A stretch of DNA of 64,000 nucleotides, from positions 16,415,501 through 16,479,500 of the forward strand of contig BSBM01000307.1 of NCBI GenBank assembly GCA_027924585.1, read 5' to 3'. Below are positions 44,486 through 55,358 of the stretch, one piece after another (position 1 is the first letter of the stretch; each line of letters opens with the position of its first letter). This stretch comes from Larix kaempferi (Eukaryota > Streptophyta > Pinopsida > Pinales > Pinaceae). Below the pieces are notes generated by a model that saw only the letters and a program-made list of their open reading frames with translations, did not search any database and had not been told where the DNA came from. The position numbers were made by a program, and so were the translations under genes.

Positions 44486-45014
44486 CCCGAGCCCATGGCT
44501 CCCCTTCTTGCAGCCAATAAGCTCTCGAGAGCAGAAACTGGTTGTCCCTTGCCTTTGATTTCCCTACCTTTGTTTGACGACCAATGGCCCTTTTGTTTTA
44601 TTTCGCTTTTTCTTTTCACACCTTTTGTCACCATTTTCCCTTTTCAGTTTGTCCTTTGTACCATAGTTTCCTTTCAGTTGTTTTTTCACCTTTATTACAC
44701 CTCATGTCTCGGCTTAATAAAATTTTAAAATGCTGTAGAGTTGATTTCGTTATTGATATATTTTCATTTCAACATTATCATTTTGTTTATTTCTGTTGGA
44801 TTATATTATATATATGATGTATGTCCTGATGAGCGGTCTGCAGAGATTGGTATAACGTTTGCATTTTACAGGGCTAGGTACATATTGATGATGATGATGC
44901 AAATAGCGTGCATGTGCATGTACGTTGATGATGATGAGAGGGTGCTACGGACCATATATTCTGCGGTTCTCAAGCACTCTCTCCCTTAGAGCACTTGTCC
45001 CAGCTGGAGCCTGA
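44486..45014 (+). other. 3-prime untranslated spacer of the giant-LTR Gypsy element
   Basis: 529 bp without a gene, AT-rich, with GATGATGATG repeats near 44888 and 44925. Unusually there is no clear polypurine tract directly before the LTR (the sequence is agctggagcctga). Confidence 0.6.
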
Positions 45015-45210
45015 TGTTATCACATCTATGTTAGCTGGAGCTACCATACTACAGACTGTGTGGCCGAGGACCACACAGTACTTTTTTTCCAGATCAGAGA
45101 TCAAATGCCTTCAGAGGAGGCACACAGTTTTGTTCAGACTACCCTGAGCAGACTTATCAGTGGGGACAGATGACTTATTGTATTGCCCAGACATGTATAC
45201 ATTATTGCTT

Positions 45211-46474
45211 ATCGAGGCCAAAGTTTGAAAAATCGAAATCGGACTCGGAATCGGTCGAGGGTCAACTCGGAATCGGAATCGGAATCGGTAATGAATCGGT
45301 CATAAATCGGTCGATTTGAATTTAATGAATCGGTTTGCTCAAAAATACATAATTTTTTTTTTTTTTTAAGAAAAACAACATTTTCAATATTCTAAATTTC
45401 TAATTCATGATTCCATAGCATTAGAAACAAAATATCCAATCTCTGCTCATGTATATACCATATAAGGGTCAATATATCAAAATGGCACAAAGCGTATTGT
45501 GCAATACATATCTAGGAGACTGGAACTGGAACAAAATACATAATCCATGAGGCCTATAGGCTATATGGCCAGTAGAGTCCAAAAAATAACATCATATATA
45601 GTCAACTACAATGTACATCAATCGAACTGATCAAACTGATCAAACTCATCACCACTGCTACGGCGAGGAGTAGAAGTAGAAGTAGAACTAGAACCAAAAG
45701 AACCAGAAGCTGAAGGACTAGCAAAGGCATCAACATCTGGCTCAATCTCAGGCTCCTCAGGGGTAGGTGCACGGTCATCTACTACTGCAGTAGTAGTACT
45801 GGCTGAATGCCTACTCCACGAGTTGGAGTCCACGTGCACACTCGGGCTCGAGCACTCCACAGTCACCGACTCACACCACTCAGCCACTCCAGAACCGGGC
45901 GCACACTGGCACAGTGCACACTGCACAGTCCTCGCGGCTCCTTCAACCACTCCCTCCACGGCGACCTCACGGCTCCTTCAACCACTCCGGCGGCACAAAG
46001 ACCACGACCACTCCGGCACTCCTCCACTCGGCACTCCTCCACTCGGCACTCCTCCACGACACACTCGGCACTCCTTCACGACCACGACCACTCCGGCGGC
46101 TCCTTCAACCACTCCGACGGCTGCTCAGTGCTATCACGGGATAGTTAGGGCAACAAATGAGTTGGGTTGGGGGCTCGGGGTAGGGTAGTCACGTAGTGTA
46201 GGTTAGAAAATTAAAAAACAAATTTTATTTTTATTTTTAAATCAATGTGTAATGCCCCGTGGGCCCACCTTCCAATCCGACCGATTTTTTACGTAAATCG
46301 GTCTAACCGGCCGATTTGGCTGGCCGGACCGATTTATGTAAAAAATCGGCCGGCTAAACCGATTTTTTGCCAGCGATCTGATTCTGAGACCGGTTTGAAC
46401 CGGCCACGCCATAAATCGGCAAATCGGCCGATTCCGATTCGGATTTTGCCGATTTTTAAAACTATGATCGAGGC
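45211..46474. mobile_element. Non-autonomous hAT DNA transposon
   Basis: The element is 45219-46466 (1248 bp) between 8-bp duplications atcgaggc (45211-45218, 46467-46474), the hAT superfamily hallmark. Terminal inverted repeats are CAAAGTTTGAAAAATCG and, reversed, CATAGTTTTAAAAATCG. Subterminal regions are packed with AATCGG/CCGATT words on both sides (45236-45345, 46278-46458), the expected transposase-binding pattern. The truncated left LTR at about 42656-42670 is the empty site. The interior is GC-rich and lacks transposase catalytic domains. Confidence 0.95.
45618..45959 (-). pseudogene. Possible transposase C-terminal remnant in the hAT element
   Basis: A 113-codon minus-strand frame ends with an acidic/serine tail (SGSFGSSSTSTSTPRRSSGD, EFDQFDQFD). 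Acidic tails of this sort can follow the hAT dimerisation domain, but no catalytic or dimerisation motif is present. Its first half overlaps a C-rich repetitive tract (ctccactcggcactc) and is probably not protein-derived. The opposite-strand frames across 45807-46188 come from the same low-complexity tract. Confidence 0.35.
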
Positions 46475-48719
46475 ACCCTTCTTTGCCAGGATTTGCATAA
46501 GCCCATTGAGACAGTTGCCTAACCATATTTTTGATAGAGTGTCATAGAGTATTGTTGGTTTACTATTTATTGCTCAGATTCGGTTGAGATCCAGTTTCAG
46601 AGTCAGCTTCGGCAGCAAGTATATGGTGCAGCGGGTATAGCATCTTATATTTATTGCTTATGTTGCTGATTAGACTTGTTTATACATGATAGTACACTGA
46701 CTTTACATATTATGTTGATGTGGTGATCTAGCTATTATTATGTTGTGATTGGCCCTTGGTGATGTTAGTCCACCCCCTTCAGTAGGCTCCTGTTTATGCA
46801 CACTGGATCAAATTCCCACTATTTGTATAGACTTGGTTACCTAGTCCCCTTTGGCAGCTGACTTTGGATCCACCTTCACCTCGTCCACCCATCTGACTCA
46901 TTCATGATTGATCTTTCCCGACTTGGATTCTGATTTGTGACACTGGGGATCCCTTTCCCCGCTAATCTCTAAGTATGCCATGATTTCCCGTCTTTTGTGC
47001 CTCGGCTCTTTAGTGTGTGAGATGCACTCTCAAACCTGGGATTTGCTCCTGTCCGTTGCCCCCGATGTTGCAATGCAGTATAGGAGTGTGTAGCCTCACC
47101 GGGTGTTCCCCATTGGTCATCGAGGCATGTATTGCTCACCCCCATTACTTTGCAGTATGAGCACCTTGATTATATCTATTGAGATATGTATGTAGCCCAA
47201 AAGGGCCTTGATGTAAAATGAAGAAATGAAGAAATGTAAAGCAAGCCAAAAAGGCTAATGTAAATGTAAAATCCATGCAATGTGTTTGTAAACACACATG
47301 GACACAGGTCAGCCGTACATGTCAGCATTTGCAGTGGTTATTTCCTCACCTAGTCCTGCGGGGCAAGGAGGTGAGATGGAGTAAGGGACAGCTAATTCTA
47401 AGTGTCCCCTAGAGTCTCAAGTTACGATTTGTCGGACACCCAGTTTGGCGGCTTTAGAAAAGAACCTCACGAAGTCTTCGGGCACGGATGTGAGTTATGA
47501 GGTACTTGTTAGATGACCAGTGGTGGTTTCCCTGCACTATACCCATTTGTGAGGCACCGCCCTTTCCCGTGTTGTATCATGGTATGCTTATCTCAATGGA
47601 CCCCGCTTTCCCGAGTTATCCAAAGGGTCACATGATCTTTGTTCGTGTCATCCCGTACCTTTCACCTTGTTTTCCACATCACCCAAAGTTTGCTAGGTGG
47701 TCAAGCCTATAGGTTGTGCATAGCAGATGAGTCTTTTGGATGTGGTGGGCCCACCTCACCAGGGGCCTCGTGTTTTTGAGATATTGTATATTTTTTATCA
47801 CCATATTGATATTTTATTGTTTAGTAATGTACTAACATGTATAAGGAAGCCTATCGCTTCATATTGCATACAAGTATTCAGCCAGCACCACGTTGACCAG
47901 ATTTGACTTGGTCAAACTAGGTTGACCAGGCCAAAAATGGGCCAGAAAAAATATTGCGATCGAGATTTCGATTTTGGTCACTTGTATTCTATTGGGGTTC
48001 CATATGAACCTCCAAGCATCAGAATTTGATAATGTTGAGGCAGCGATGAGATTTTTAATTATTATGGATCATTGATGACCTGTTTTAATTAAAAATCATG
48101 GATTTTGGGCAAACAGTGCCTAAGTGATGGATCGTGGTCGTTCGAGTGACCATATCTACTATTTTTGGGGCCCACGATCGCATTGCAACAAACGGTTCGA
48201 CAATCCGGGCACTAGAAGTGGGTCAAAATCCCAATTTACAGCTTCAGCAATAAAAACCAGCAGTTAATTAAAGGAAAAATAAAAAACTAGCAAAAGCAAC
48301 TATGGCAAATGGCAAAAAATCAATAGCTGGCTAATAAAAGAATGACTTGTAAGGTAATTTGGTAATGTTTGGACATTGAATTTTTGGTTGTGGGTCCCTC
48401 CATTGGACCAGCTCACTAGATGGGTCGAATTTCCCCATGGGGGCGTTTTTCTCCACCTTGGCATTTTCGATTCGGTTGATGTGTTGTGTGTGGGACCTTG
48501 GTATAGTGAGTTGGGGGGATAAAACACCATATAGACACCCACCAACCACATCTTATGTATTGTAGGGGCCCCACAAGGGGACCCCCTCTCCACATGTGCG
48601 CCCTAGAGGGCAATTCGCACCCCCTCAAGGAGGACTCTCCACCATTCGATCTGATCATTTGGGGATTGATCCCAACCCTCCATTTTGGAGGGAATATGTT
48701 TTTGGGAGTGGCTTTTCTC

Positions 48720-48727
48720 TATAAAAG
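48720..48727 (+). promoter_or_regulatory. TATA box of the giant LTR
   Basis: TATAAAAG, followed about 18 bp later by CATTGTATTGAGGCTC, as in the solo LTR. Candidate transcription start near 48750. Confidence 0.65.
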
Positions 48728-49099
48728 AAGGCACTCACCCATTGTATTGAGGCTCTTGGCATTTTAGACTTGATATAGAAGAGAAAACGTTGGTAGCTCT
48801 TGCTTGGTTCTTGTATGATACTCCCTTGATATTGTTGATTTCCATACTATCTTGATGCACTAGAGTAGATTGTGGATGTTTCCAGCATTGCATTTCTCAC
48901 CATTGTTTGTAGCAAGCACAAAGTCTTGAAGGAGGGCGCAACATTTGGTTGCCACTGCTGCTCCACTCTCCGGATTGGTAACAAAGGGAAGTGTTTTTGC
49001 CATTTCGGCCAAGCAATTCCTCTCATCTTTTATTTGTATTGTTGTAGATTTCACTTGCTTATCATACTAATTTGATTTATTGTCCATTGGTTTTGGCAG

Positions 49100-49222
49100 G
49101 CAAGGAAGACGAGTTGGTGGGGGTTGAGCAAATCGATTTCAGTTGAGGACTTCTACAACCACTTCTATTTGATCTTCGGGACATACAACCTCATCAAAAT
49201 CAGAGATATCAGTTGGTTCCAA
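49100..49222 (+). other. Exon-like island in the right giant LTR
   Basis: 123 bp between TTTTGGCAG and GTAGGTG, corresponding to 38684-38805 in the solo LTR. See that entry for shared words. Confidence 0.45.
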
Positions 49223-50065
49223 GTAGGTGTTTCATCTTCTTCTCTTGTATTTCCATTTCTAGCTTGTTGAAGAGAGGAAATTCACTGAAACCCTAAAAAT
49301 TAAAATACTGAAATTTCACCGTTAGAATTAGTTTTCCTTTAAAACCCACTAATGATATATGCTTAAACCTCCATATCTCAAGTTTCATTTAATTCCGACC
49401 CCATTTACCCTTAGAACTAGGCACTGGTCTCCCATTGATTTCGCCCTCCTTGGGCATTTTAGCCAGTCACACTGTTGGGTCATTTTCCGGGTTGTGGGTA
49501 CTCTTGATTTGAGTCTAGAACGTAGTTTTATTATAAGAAATCAAGTTTCATTGGCTGGAAGTGATTATAAACGTTAATTTCTCGCTGTCCTAGGTCCATT
49601 TGACTCACTGCTTAACCATTTCCTTGGGCAATTTTACTTCAGCACTTCACTTCTATTTCATGGTAACTCCCTAGACTATTTCAACCATTAAATCACTAAG
49701 CCAATCTTATTTTCTAATCATACTTGATTGCTGGTCACTTATTACATCATTGTTATTTCACTACTTGTGTCCATCAGTTGGCTGAATTTAGACTTAGGAG
49801 TTCACCTACACCCATTCCTTGTTTTCATCTCTTATTCTTTTGGGATTTGGGTGTGTTTTTGTCTCTCAACCATCACCGGTTGAGCGGGGTCGCCCCCTTG
49901 ACTTGGCTAAATGCCTCGTCTAAAGTGACAATAGCCTTGTCCAGTGTGACTTCCGTTCATTGAGCGAAGGACTTGGCCATTGCCGGTTAGACCTTCCTAG
50001 CTGTCCACCCTCTACCATCCCTGTTGGGACACCTTATTTCAGCAACTAGAGTTTGTGTGATAACA

Positions 50066-51389
50066 GAACTATGGGAGGAGGTGGTAAGAAACACTACAAC
50101 CAACCCTGTTCAAATTCTCGCTGCTACAGATGCAGCAGCATTATCAGCCTTCAACAAGGACTATAAAGCTAGAAGAATAATTCTTGATGCAGTTAAAGAC
50201 CATATCATTCCTCACATTTCAGGTAAAGTTAGGGCACATTTGATGTGGAGTGCCTTAACCCATTTATACGAGAGCACCAGTGAAAACCGGAAGATGGTTC
50301 TTAAGGAGAAACTGAAAAGTATAAAGATGAATGGTGGAGAGGGAGTGACATCTTACCTTACCAGGATATCTGCAGTTAGAGATGAGCTAGCAGCAGTTGG
50401 GGAGGTGGTTACTACTACTAAGATTGTGCGGACAGCAGTGAATGGGGCTTCCAAGCCTTGGGGTGCATTTGTGCAGGCTATAGTGGGTAGAGAGAACTTA
50501 CCTTCATGGGAGAGACTGCGGGATGATTTTGTGCAGGAGGAGACCAGGAGAGGTCTAGTACAGAGCAATTCTTCACAGGGTAGGGAAGATGAGGAGAATG
50601 TGGCTTTGACAGCAAAGGGCAAGAAGAAGAAGAGCCCCAAGCAGGGTGGAGCCAACCAACAGCAGGGTGGGCAGAAGAAAGCCTTGAGTAAAATCAAGTG
50701 TTATGCATGTCAGGCGTTTGGGCACTATGCTTCACAGTGTCCAAGCAAGAAGAAGAAGAGACAACAGACTACAGCTTTAGCGGAGGTTGATGACTTCGGA
50801 GATAGATTTCAGAGAGAGTTTTCTCTATGTGCTGGACAAATTGAGAGAGAGAGAGCCTCTATAGTTACCAGCACTGATTTGGATATGGAGATGGAGTATT
50901 CTTTGTTGACCGGCCATCAGATGAGTGCATCCACCACTGGCACTTGGTATATTGACAACGGAGCTTCGAGTCACATGACAGGTGCTCGAGAGATGTTCTT
51001 CGAGCTTTCACCGACAGGTACAGATGTGGAGGTTGTACTAGGAGATGACACCATTATCAGAGAAGTTGGTCGTGGGACCATTACCTTTCAGAGGGAGTCT
51101 ATGAGTCCTGTGACTTTGAGGGATGTGTTATTTGTCCCTGGGCTGAAGAAGAACCTTGTATCAGTTTCCACCATTGAGGATAGGGGTCTTGGGGTTTGTT
51201 TCTTGGATGGGCGAGTGCAGGTATTCCCCAAGACTACAAGATTATCTACCTCCATGGACATTGGGGTTAGATGTGGAAAACTATACAAGCTCTTATTTCA
51301 GCCGCAGCACGCTTTGGCACACAGCAGCAACAGTGAGCTTTGTGAGCTATGGCATAGGAGGATGGCCCACTTGCATCACCCAGCTCTGA
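50066..51389 (+). pseudogene. Copia-3 Gag (rest), zinc knuckle, protease and GAG-pre-IN start
   Basis: One uninterrupted frame of about 440 codons. The first dozen residues of the open frame before 50066 come from the Gypsy LTR. It contains RIILDAVKDHIIPHISG, the CCHC knuckle CYACQAFGHYASQC, protease WYIDNGASSHMTG (Ser of the DSG changed to Asn) and LWHRRMAHLHHPAL of the GAG-pre-integrase domain. It then runs into LTR sequence and ends. The frame is remarkably open compared with Copia-1 and Copia-2. Confidence 0.92.
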
Positions 51390-51644
51390 ATTTTTCTCAG
51401 AAGAAATAATAAAATCTCTCTCTGACTGGTTTTTCCAGGGCCATTGGCTAAATTTCTGAGTCTAAAATATTTTATGGTGTGCATGTGTATTTAATTTTTC
51501 TACCTGTAAAAGTGTTTTTCAGTGTGTTTTAATTGTCTGAAATTTTTATAATTATTTCCAACTTCATGAGAAACTGAGTTGGGCATAAAACCATGAAAAC
51601 TTGACATAAAACCAGCAAGCTGATTTAAACACAGAAAATTTACA
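51383..51644 (+). repeat. Copia-3 3-prime LTR, 5-prime truncated
   Basis: Corresponds to 41975-42253. The junction shares gctctga between pol and LTR. A 14-16 bp gap removes the CCTCGTGGGG palindrome (ctgactggtttttccaggg versus ctgactggttttcctcgtgg...). Confidence 0.92.
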
Positions 51645-51649
51645 CACAG

Positions 51650-53574
51650 TCGATCTGACCCAAACATGGTTCCAATAGGTAGTGACCCCCACAAGTGACC
51701 AAAACAAAGTAGATTTGATCCAGACAAGCCTTAACACTGTAGATATGTCCCAACAAGGTCTCAACAGGCAGTGATCTTCACAAGTAGCAAATGGCAACCC
51801 TAAATGTTCACAAGGGAGAGCAGCCTCCATAGTATGACAGCAGGCAACCCCCAAACAGTCCAAAAAGACTAGCGTCCTTCAATGACAACAGGCAGCCCTA
51901 AAAACAATCCATAAGGCATCAGGCAGTCTACAAGGGCAGAGACCCTACTTATATGACAATGGTAGCCCTCAAACACAGTCCCCAAGAGAAGCAAACAACC
52001 CAGCAAGGTAGCAGCCCTCTCCACATCAATCCATGTCGGCAGCAAGCAGCCCTAGATGGCTGCAGCCTCATCAAATAGGCTAACCATAGTCTGTGGCCCC
52101 CTCCTAGAAGGTCACGACATACCTCAGCAAGGGCTAGCAGTAGGCTCGACACTCTTACACAGGTCACGACATACCTCAACAAGGCTCACGACAGTCTCAA
52201 GGTAATCAGCAGTAGTCTCAAAACAATTAAGAATAGGCAAACGGTCCTCTAAATCAATACAAGACAGTCCACAAGTCACACGTGAGGGAGAGAGGAAAAG
52301 AGGTAGTCTTCAAGAGGAGCAGTTGCAGTAGAGAAACCCTAACCGTCACCTCAAAACAACATGCAGCAAACCCTAGATCATATATATGTGAATAGATCTC
52401 AGATCTCATCTTTTAATGTATATCACAATGAGATCTTAATCTCATATTTATAGCCTCTAATGAGATCTAGAAGATTCTACCTTCTAATATTTTATTAACT
52501 TTAGGGTTACTCAAGACATCCTAACTTTTTGGAGGTTTTCCAAATAAAACATAAAATAATAATAAGATGTCTAAGTAGGGTACCATGGTCATGGCTAAGG
52601 GTAAGATGACCCAACCAAGGAGGGATGCTACCACAAGGATCCACATGGGGTCAACACAAGACCAAACCAAACACAAGGCAATCCATAAATCAAGGAAGGG
52701 TAAACAACCCTTCTAACCACAAGACCAAAGGTATAACCACAAGGTGGGAATACAACCCTTCTAACCATAAGACCAAAAACAATAAGGTGGGAAGCAAGAC
52801 CAAGGGTGTAATAACAAGGTGGGGACACAACCCACTTATCTCTCTCTCAAATGTACCAAGTGTTCCATACACTAACTGAAAGTTCATCGTGACCATATAA
52901 GCAAGGTCCACACTGGATGATGTGATCCTTTGGTCCTCTTGACTGCTCCCGGGTCAAGTGCTAGTCACTCCATCAAGGGGTGGCCAGTCCCTTGAGAAGA
53001 CAACCTAGCTCAACCATCTCAAAGACCTGGGAGAGGAGGACATCACACATCATCATCTTGGTTAACTGACCAAGATCCTCCATTCATAAAGAATGGCTCT
53101 TAGCCCTAGGATGAACTTCAGTCCCAGAATGAATCATGTTGATCAACCCCCTGGTCCCTGACTAAGTCCTCCATTCCTTAAGAGAATGGTCCTCGGCCCC
53201 AGGCTAAGCTTCAGTTCCAGACTGATTGTTGATCAACCACCTACATGACCTACTTGGTCCTTGACCAAGAATCTGACTGGTCCAAAACCAGGATGTCCTT
53301 GTCTCAGCCTGCAGGATCTACTTGGTCCTCGTGACCAAGAAACTATCCGGTCCTAGACCAAAATACCCTAGAGATAGATATAGGCCCTAGCCACACGCTA
53401 GGGACTTTGCCATGGCATCAACCTACTTGGTCCCCAACCAAGAACCCCAGTAGACTATTGGGGAGCCTAGGGTACCTTCTAGGGACTTACACTGCCTGGT
53501 TAACTGGCATGGAACCCTACTTAACTGACTAGGGTGCCATCCTCCTAGAGAATGGCTCTCGCAGCTACATTAAC
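51650..53574 (-). repeat. Copia-4 LTR, main part
   Basis: Continues 40672-41133 after removal of Copia-3. On the minus strand it starts TGTTAAAGTTAATG at 53574, directly after GAGAGGGAG of the pol end. It is rich in small palindromes (53057-53441). No coding sequence was seen; frames at 52625-52911 reflect a short aaccacaagaccaa repeat. Confidence 0.75.
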
Positions 53575-54206
53575 TTTAACACTCCCTCTCAGCAAGACAG
53601 GCATTCTCATCAACACTAAGCTTGTCTCGGAAGTACCCAGACTTCATCGTGGACATAGGCTTAGTCAACACATCGATAATCTGTCTATCTGACTGAATAG
53701 ACTGCACCATGTCCCTGACATAGTGATATCTTCTCTCGATGTGTTTCGACTTGTTATAGGATATAGGGTTTTCTGAGAGCTCCAAACAACTCTAAATGTC
53801 AACAAGAAGCTTGATCTTATAGATCCACTTAGAAATTATAATTGACTTCCCCTGTTGTCTGAGAACTACTTTCCACACGTCATATAGCATCTTCCAAACC
53901 TGATGTTTGGCTGCCTCCTCATAAGTGGAGGATTCTGAATCAGTGGCGTGGCTTATGTGAGGTATCAAAGCCTCTCAATAGGCTTCTTAAAGAGATCAAC
54001 TGAAGACTTTTGGGCCTCCTCCCTCTGCTCATCTGAAAGAGATGACTCATGGACTGAGCTCACTTCCATGTCTATATCATTGGGAGGCTTTCTGAGGTGA
54101 CAAGAAACACTTTTCTCATGAGAGATCACATCTCTACTTTGCAATCCCATTCTCCTAGGTATTGAAGAGCACAGTTGGCTCTCACCTGATCTCTGATCTT
54201 ACCAGT
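53575..54206 (-). pseudogene. Copia-4 pol remnant (RT linker and RNase H end)
   Basis: 53576-53785 encodes the end of Copia RNase H: NKSKHIERRYHYVRDMV, IDVLTKPMSTMKSGYFRDKL and AEREC-stop, with the stop at the LTR border. 53790-54170 encodes linker and RT-start sequence (VISHEKSVSCHLRKPPNDID; VWKMLYDVWKVVLRQQGKS-like). RT proper is deleted between them. It is truncated by Copia-5 at 54207. Confidence 0.75.
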
Positions 54207-55358
54207 TGTTCCTGAAAAATTTGTATTCCCAACCCAGTTTCAAGTTTTGGTTTTCACATGAAGTTTAATGCCCAAACCCCATAGCTACAAATTAGCTTTA
54301 CATGCATGAAAATTCAATCTTTCTTGAAACACATGGAAATTTTTCTTCTTTAAACAACTCAGAAAATTAAATGGTAGCCAAACCACAAATTTAAGACTTA
54401 GAAATTTTAGCCAAATTGGCTCAAGAAAAACCCTGAAGGGAAAACCTGAATAGGAGAGAGAAATTTTGTTCTTTCAAAGAAATTACAAAAATTACAACAG
54501 TACTTATCTCAACCAAATTCTTCTCGAAATTTGTGTCAAATTATGATTGTACGGCCTGCTAAATTTTTGTTGTCTTTTCCTCGAAATTTGTGCCCAAAAG
54601 ACTGTTGTATGGCCTCACACATGCGGCCTTGGAATCTGTGCAAAATAACAGTTGTTTGCTGCCTCAAAAACTGTGCTAATTGTATGGCCTACTGACTGTA
54701 CCTCACCTCAAAATCTGTGCCTGAACTCAGCCTTAATTTTTGTGTAGCTGTACAGTTTGGTACTATACGGTCTGCCTCGATTTCTGTGCAATTTAAAACT
54801 GTTGTACACTGCCTCGATTTTTGTGCACTTGTCTTGGGAAATGTGCCTCTCACAAGCTCCTTGGGATTTGTGTCAATTTCAGTCTTCTTCCTCCCTAGGT
54901 TGAATTCTCTTCAAAACCCTAGCTTCTTCTTCTCTTCTTTCTCTCCTCTCCTTTCTCTTCTTCTCTTGCTCTCCAAATCTCTTGGGTAACAATGAATTAG
55001 GTTTTGTGCATTTTCCCTAGTTTTATACAAGGTAACCAATACCCACCAAATCCATGGCTAGGATTTAATCTTGACATGATGAGATCTAGGACCTACATTA
55101 GTTGCTCATTAATGTCTTATTAAATTAAATTAAATCACTTTTTCATTCACTTACGTAAGTGACCTTTTTTAATTAAATGTTCACTTAAGTCTCATAAAGT
55201 CAAATTAAAATTAAAACCTCAAACTCACTTTATAAAGTGACTTTATAAAAAAATAAAGTGCATCACACTTTATAAAGTACTAGGGACCTCATTTAATGTT
55301 TTATGTCCACCCCAAGGCACCACAAGGTGAACAACATCTCTTTGGTAAATTTTCAACA
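54207..55358 (-). repeat. Copia-5 LTR
   Basis: TGTTCCTGAAAAATTTG to TTTTCAACA on the plus strand. About 11 copies of the CTCGAAATTTGTGC-type module lie at 54523-54875; the AATAAAATT-type signal and the gaaaaacCCTGAAGGGaaaac palindrome are near 54430-54470. The left boundary is inferred from the inverted end match and is uncertain by a few bases. Confidence 0.75.

Larger units (their letters stand above)
45015..50065 (+). repeat. Full right LTR of the giant-LTR Gypsy element
   Basis: 5051 bp, or about 3.8 kb without the nested hAT element and its duplication. It has TATAAAAG at 48720-48727, a leader with an exon-like island (49100-49222), and end GTGTGATAACA. Short open frames are scattered and unsupported. 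Confidence 0.9.
42459..50070 (+). mobile_element. Giant-LTR Ty3/Gypsy element, internally deleted
   Basis: Spans 42464-50065 inside Copia-3 gag, with 5-bp duplication gaact at 42459-42463 and 50066-50070. Ends are TGTTATCAC and GTGATAACA. The left LTR retains only its first 705 bp (42464-43168) and then runs straight into integrase. The right LTR (45015-50065) is full length and itself carries a hAT insertion. Gag, protease, RT and most of the left LTR are missing, so this is a deletion derivative. The solo LTR at 35427-39617 belongs to the same family. Confidence 0.92.
41129..51649 (+). mobile_element. Copia-3: Ty1/Copia deletion derivative, host to a nested Gypsy element
   Basis: Spans 41134-51644 with target duplication cacag (41129-41133, 51645-51649). 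The 5-prime LTR is complete; the 3-prime LTR lacks its first roughly 840 bp. Gag is split by the Gypsy insertion at 42464-50065 with duplication of gaact, and the halves join in frame (...EENEL, then WEEVV). Protease is followed only by the start of the GAG-pre-integrase domain before the sequence jumps into the 3-prime LTR at gctctga, so integrase, RT and RNase H are deleted. Confidence 0.93.

Noticed and set aside
43891-44634. Minus-strand frames over the integrase
   Set aside because: They are opposite the clear HHCC/DDE integrase and have no motif.
45807-46188. Overlapping plus-strand frames in the GC-rich hAT core
   Set aside because: All frames are open because the tract is a low-complexity C-rich repeat; composition explains them.
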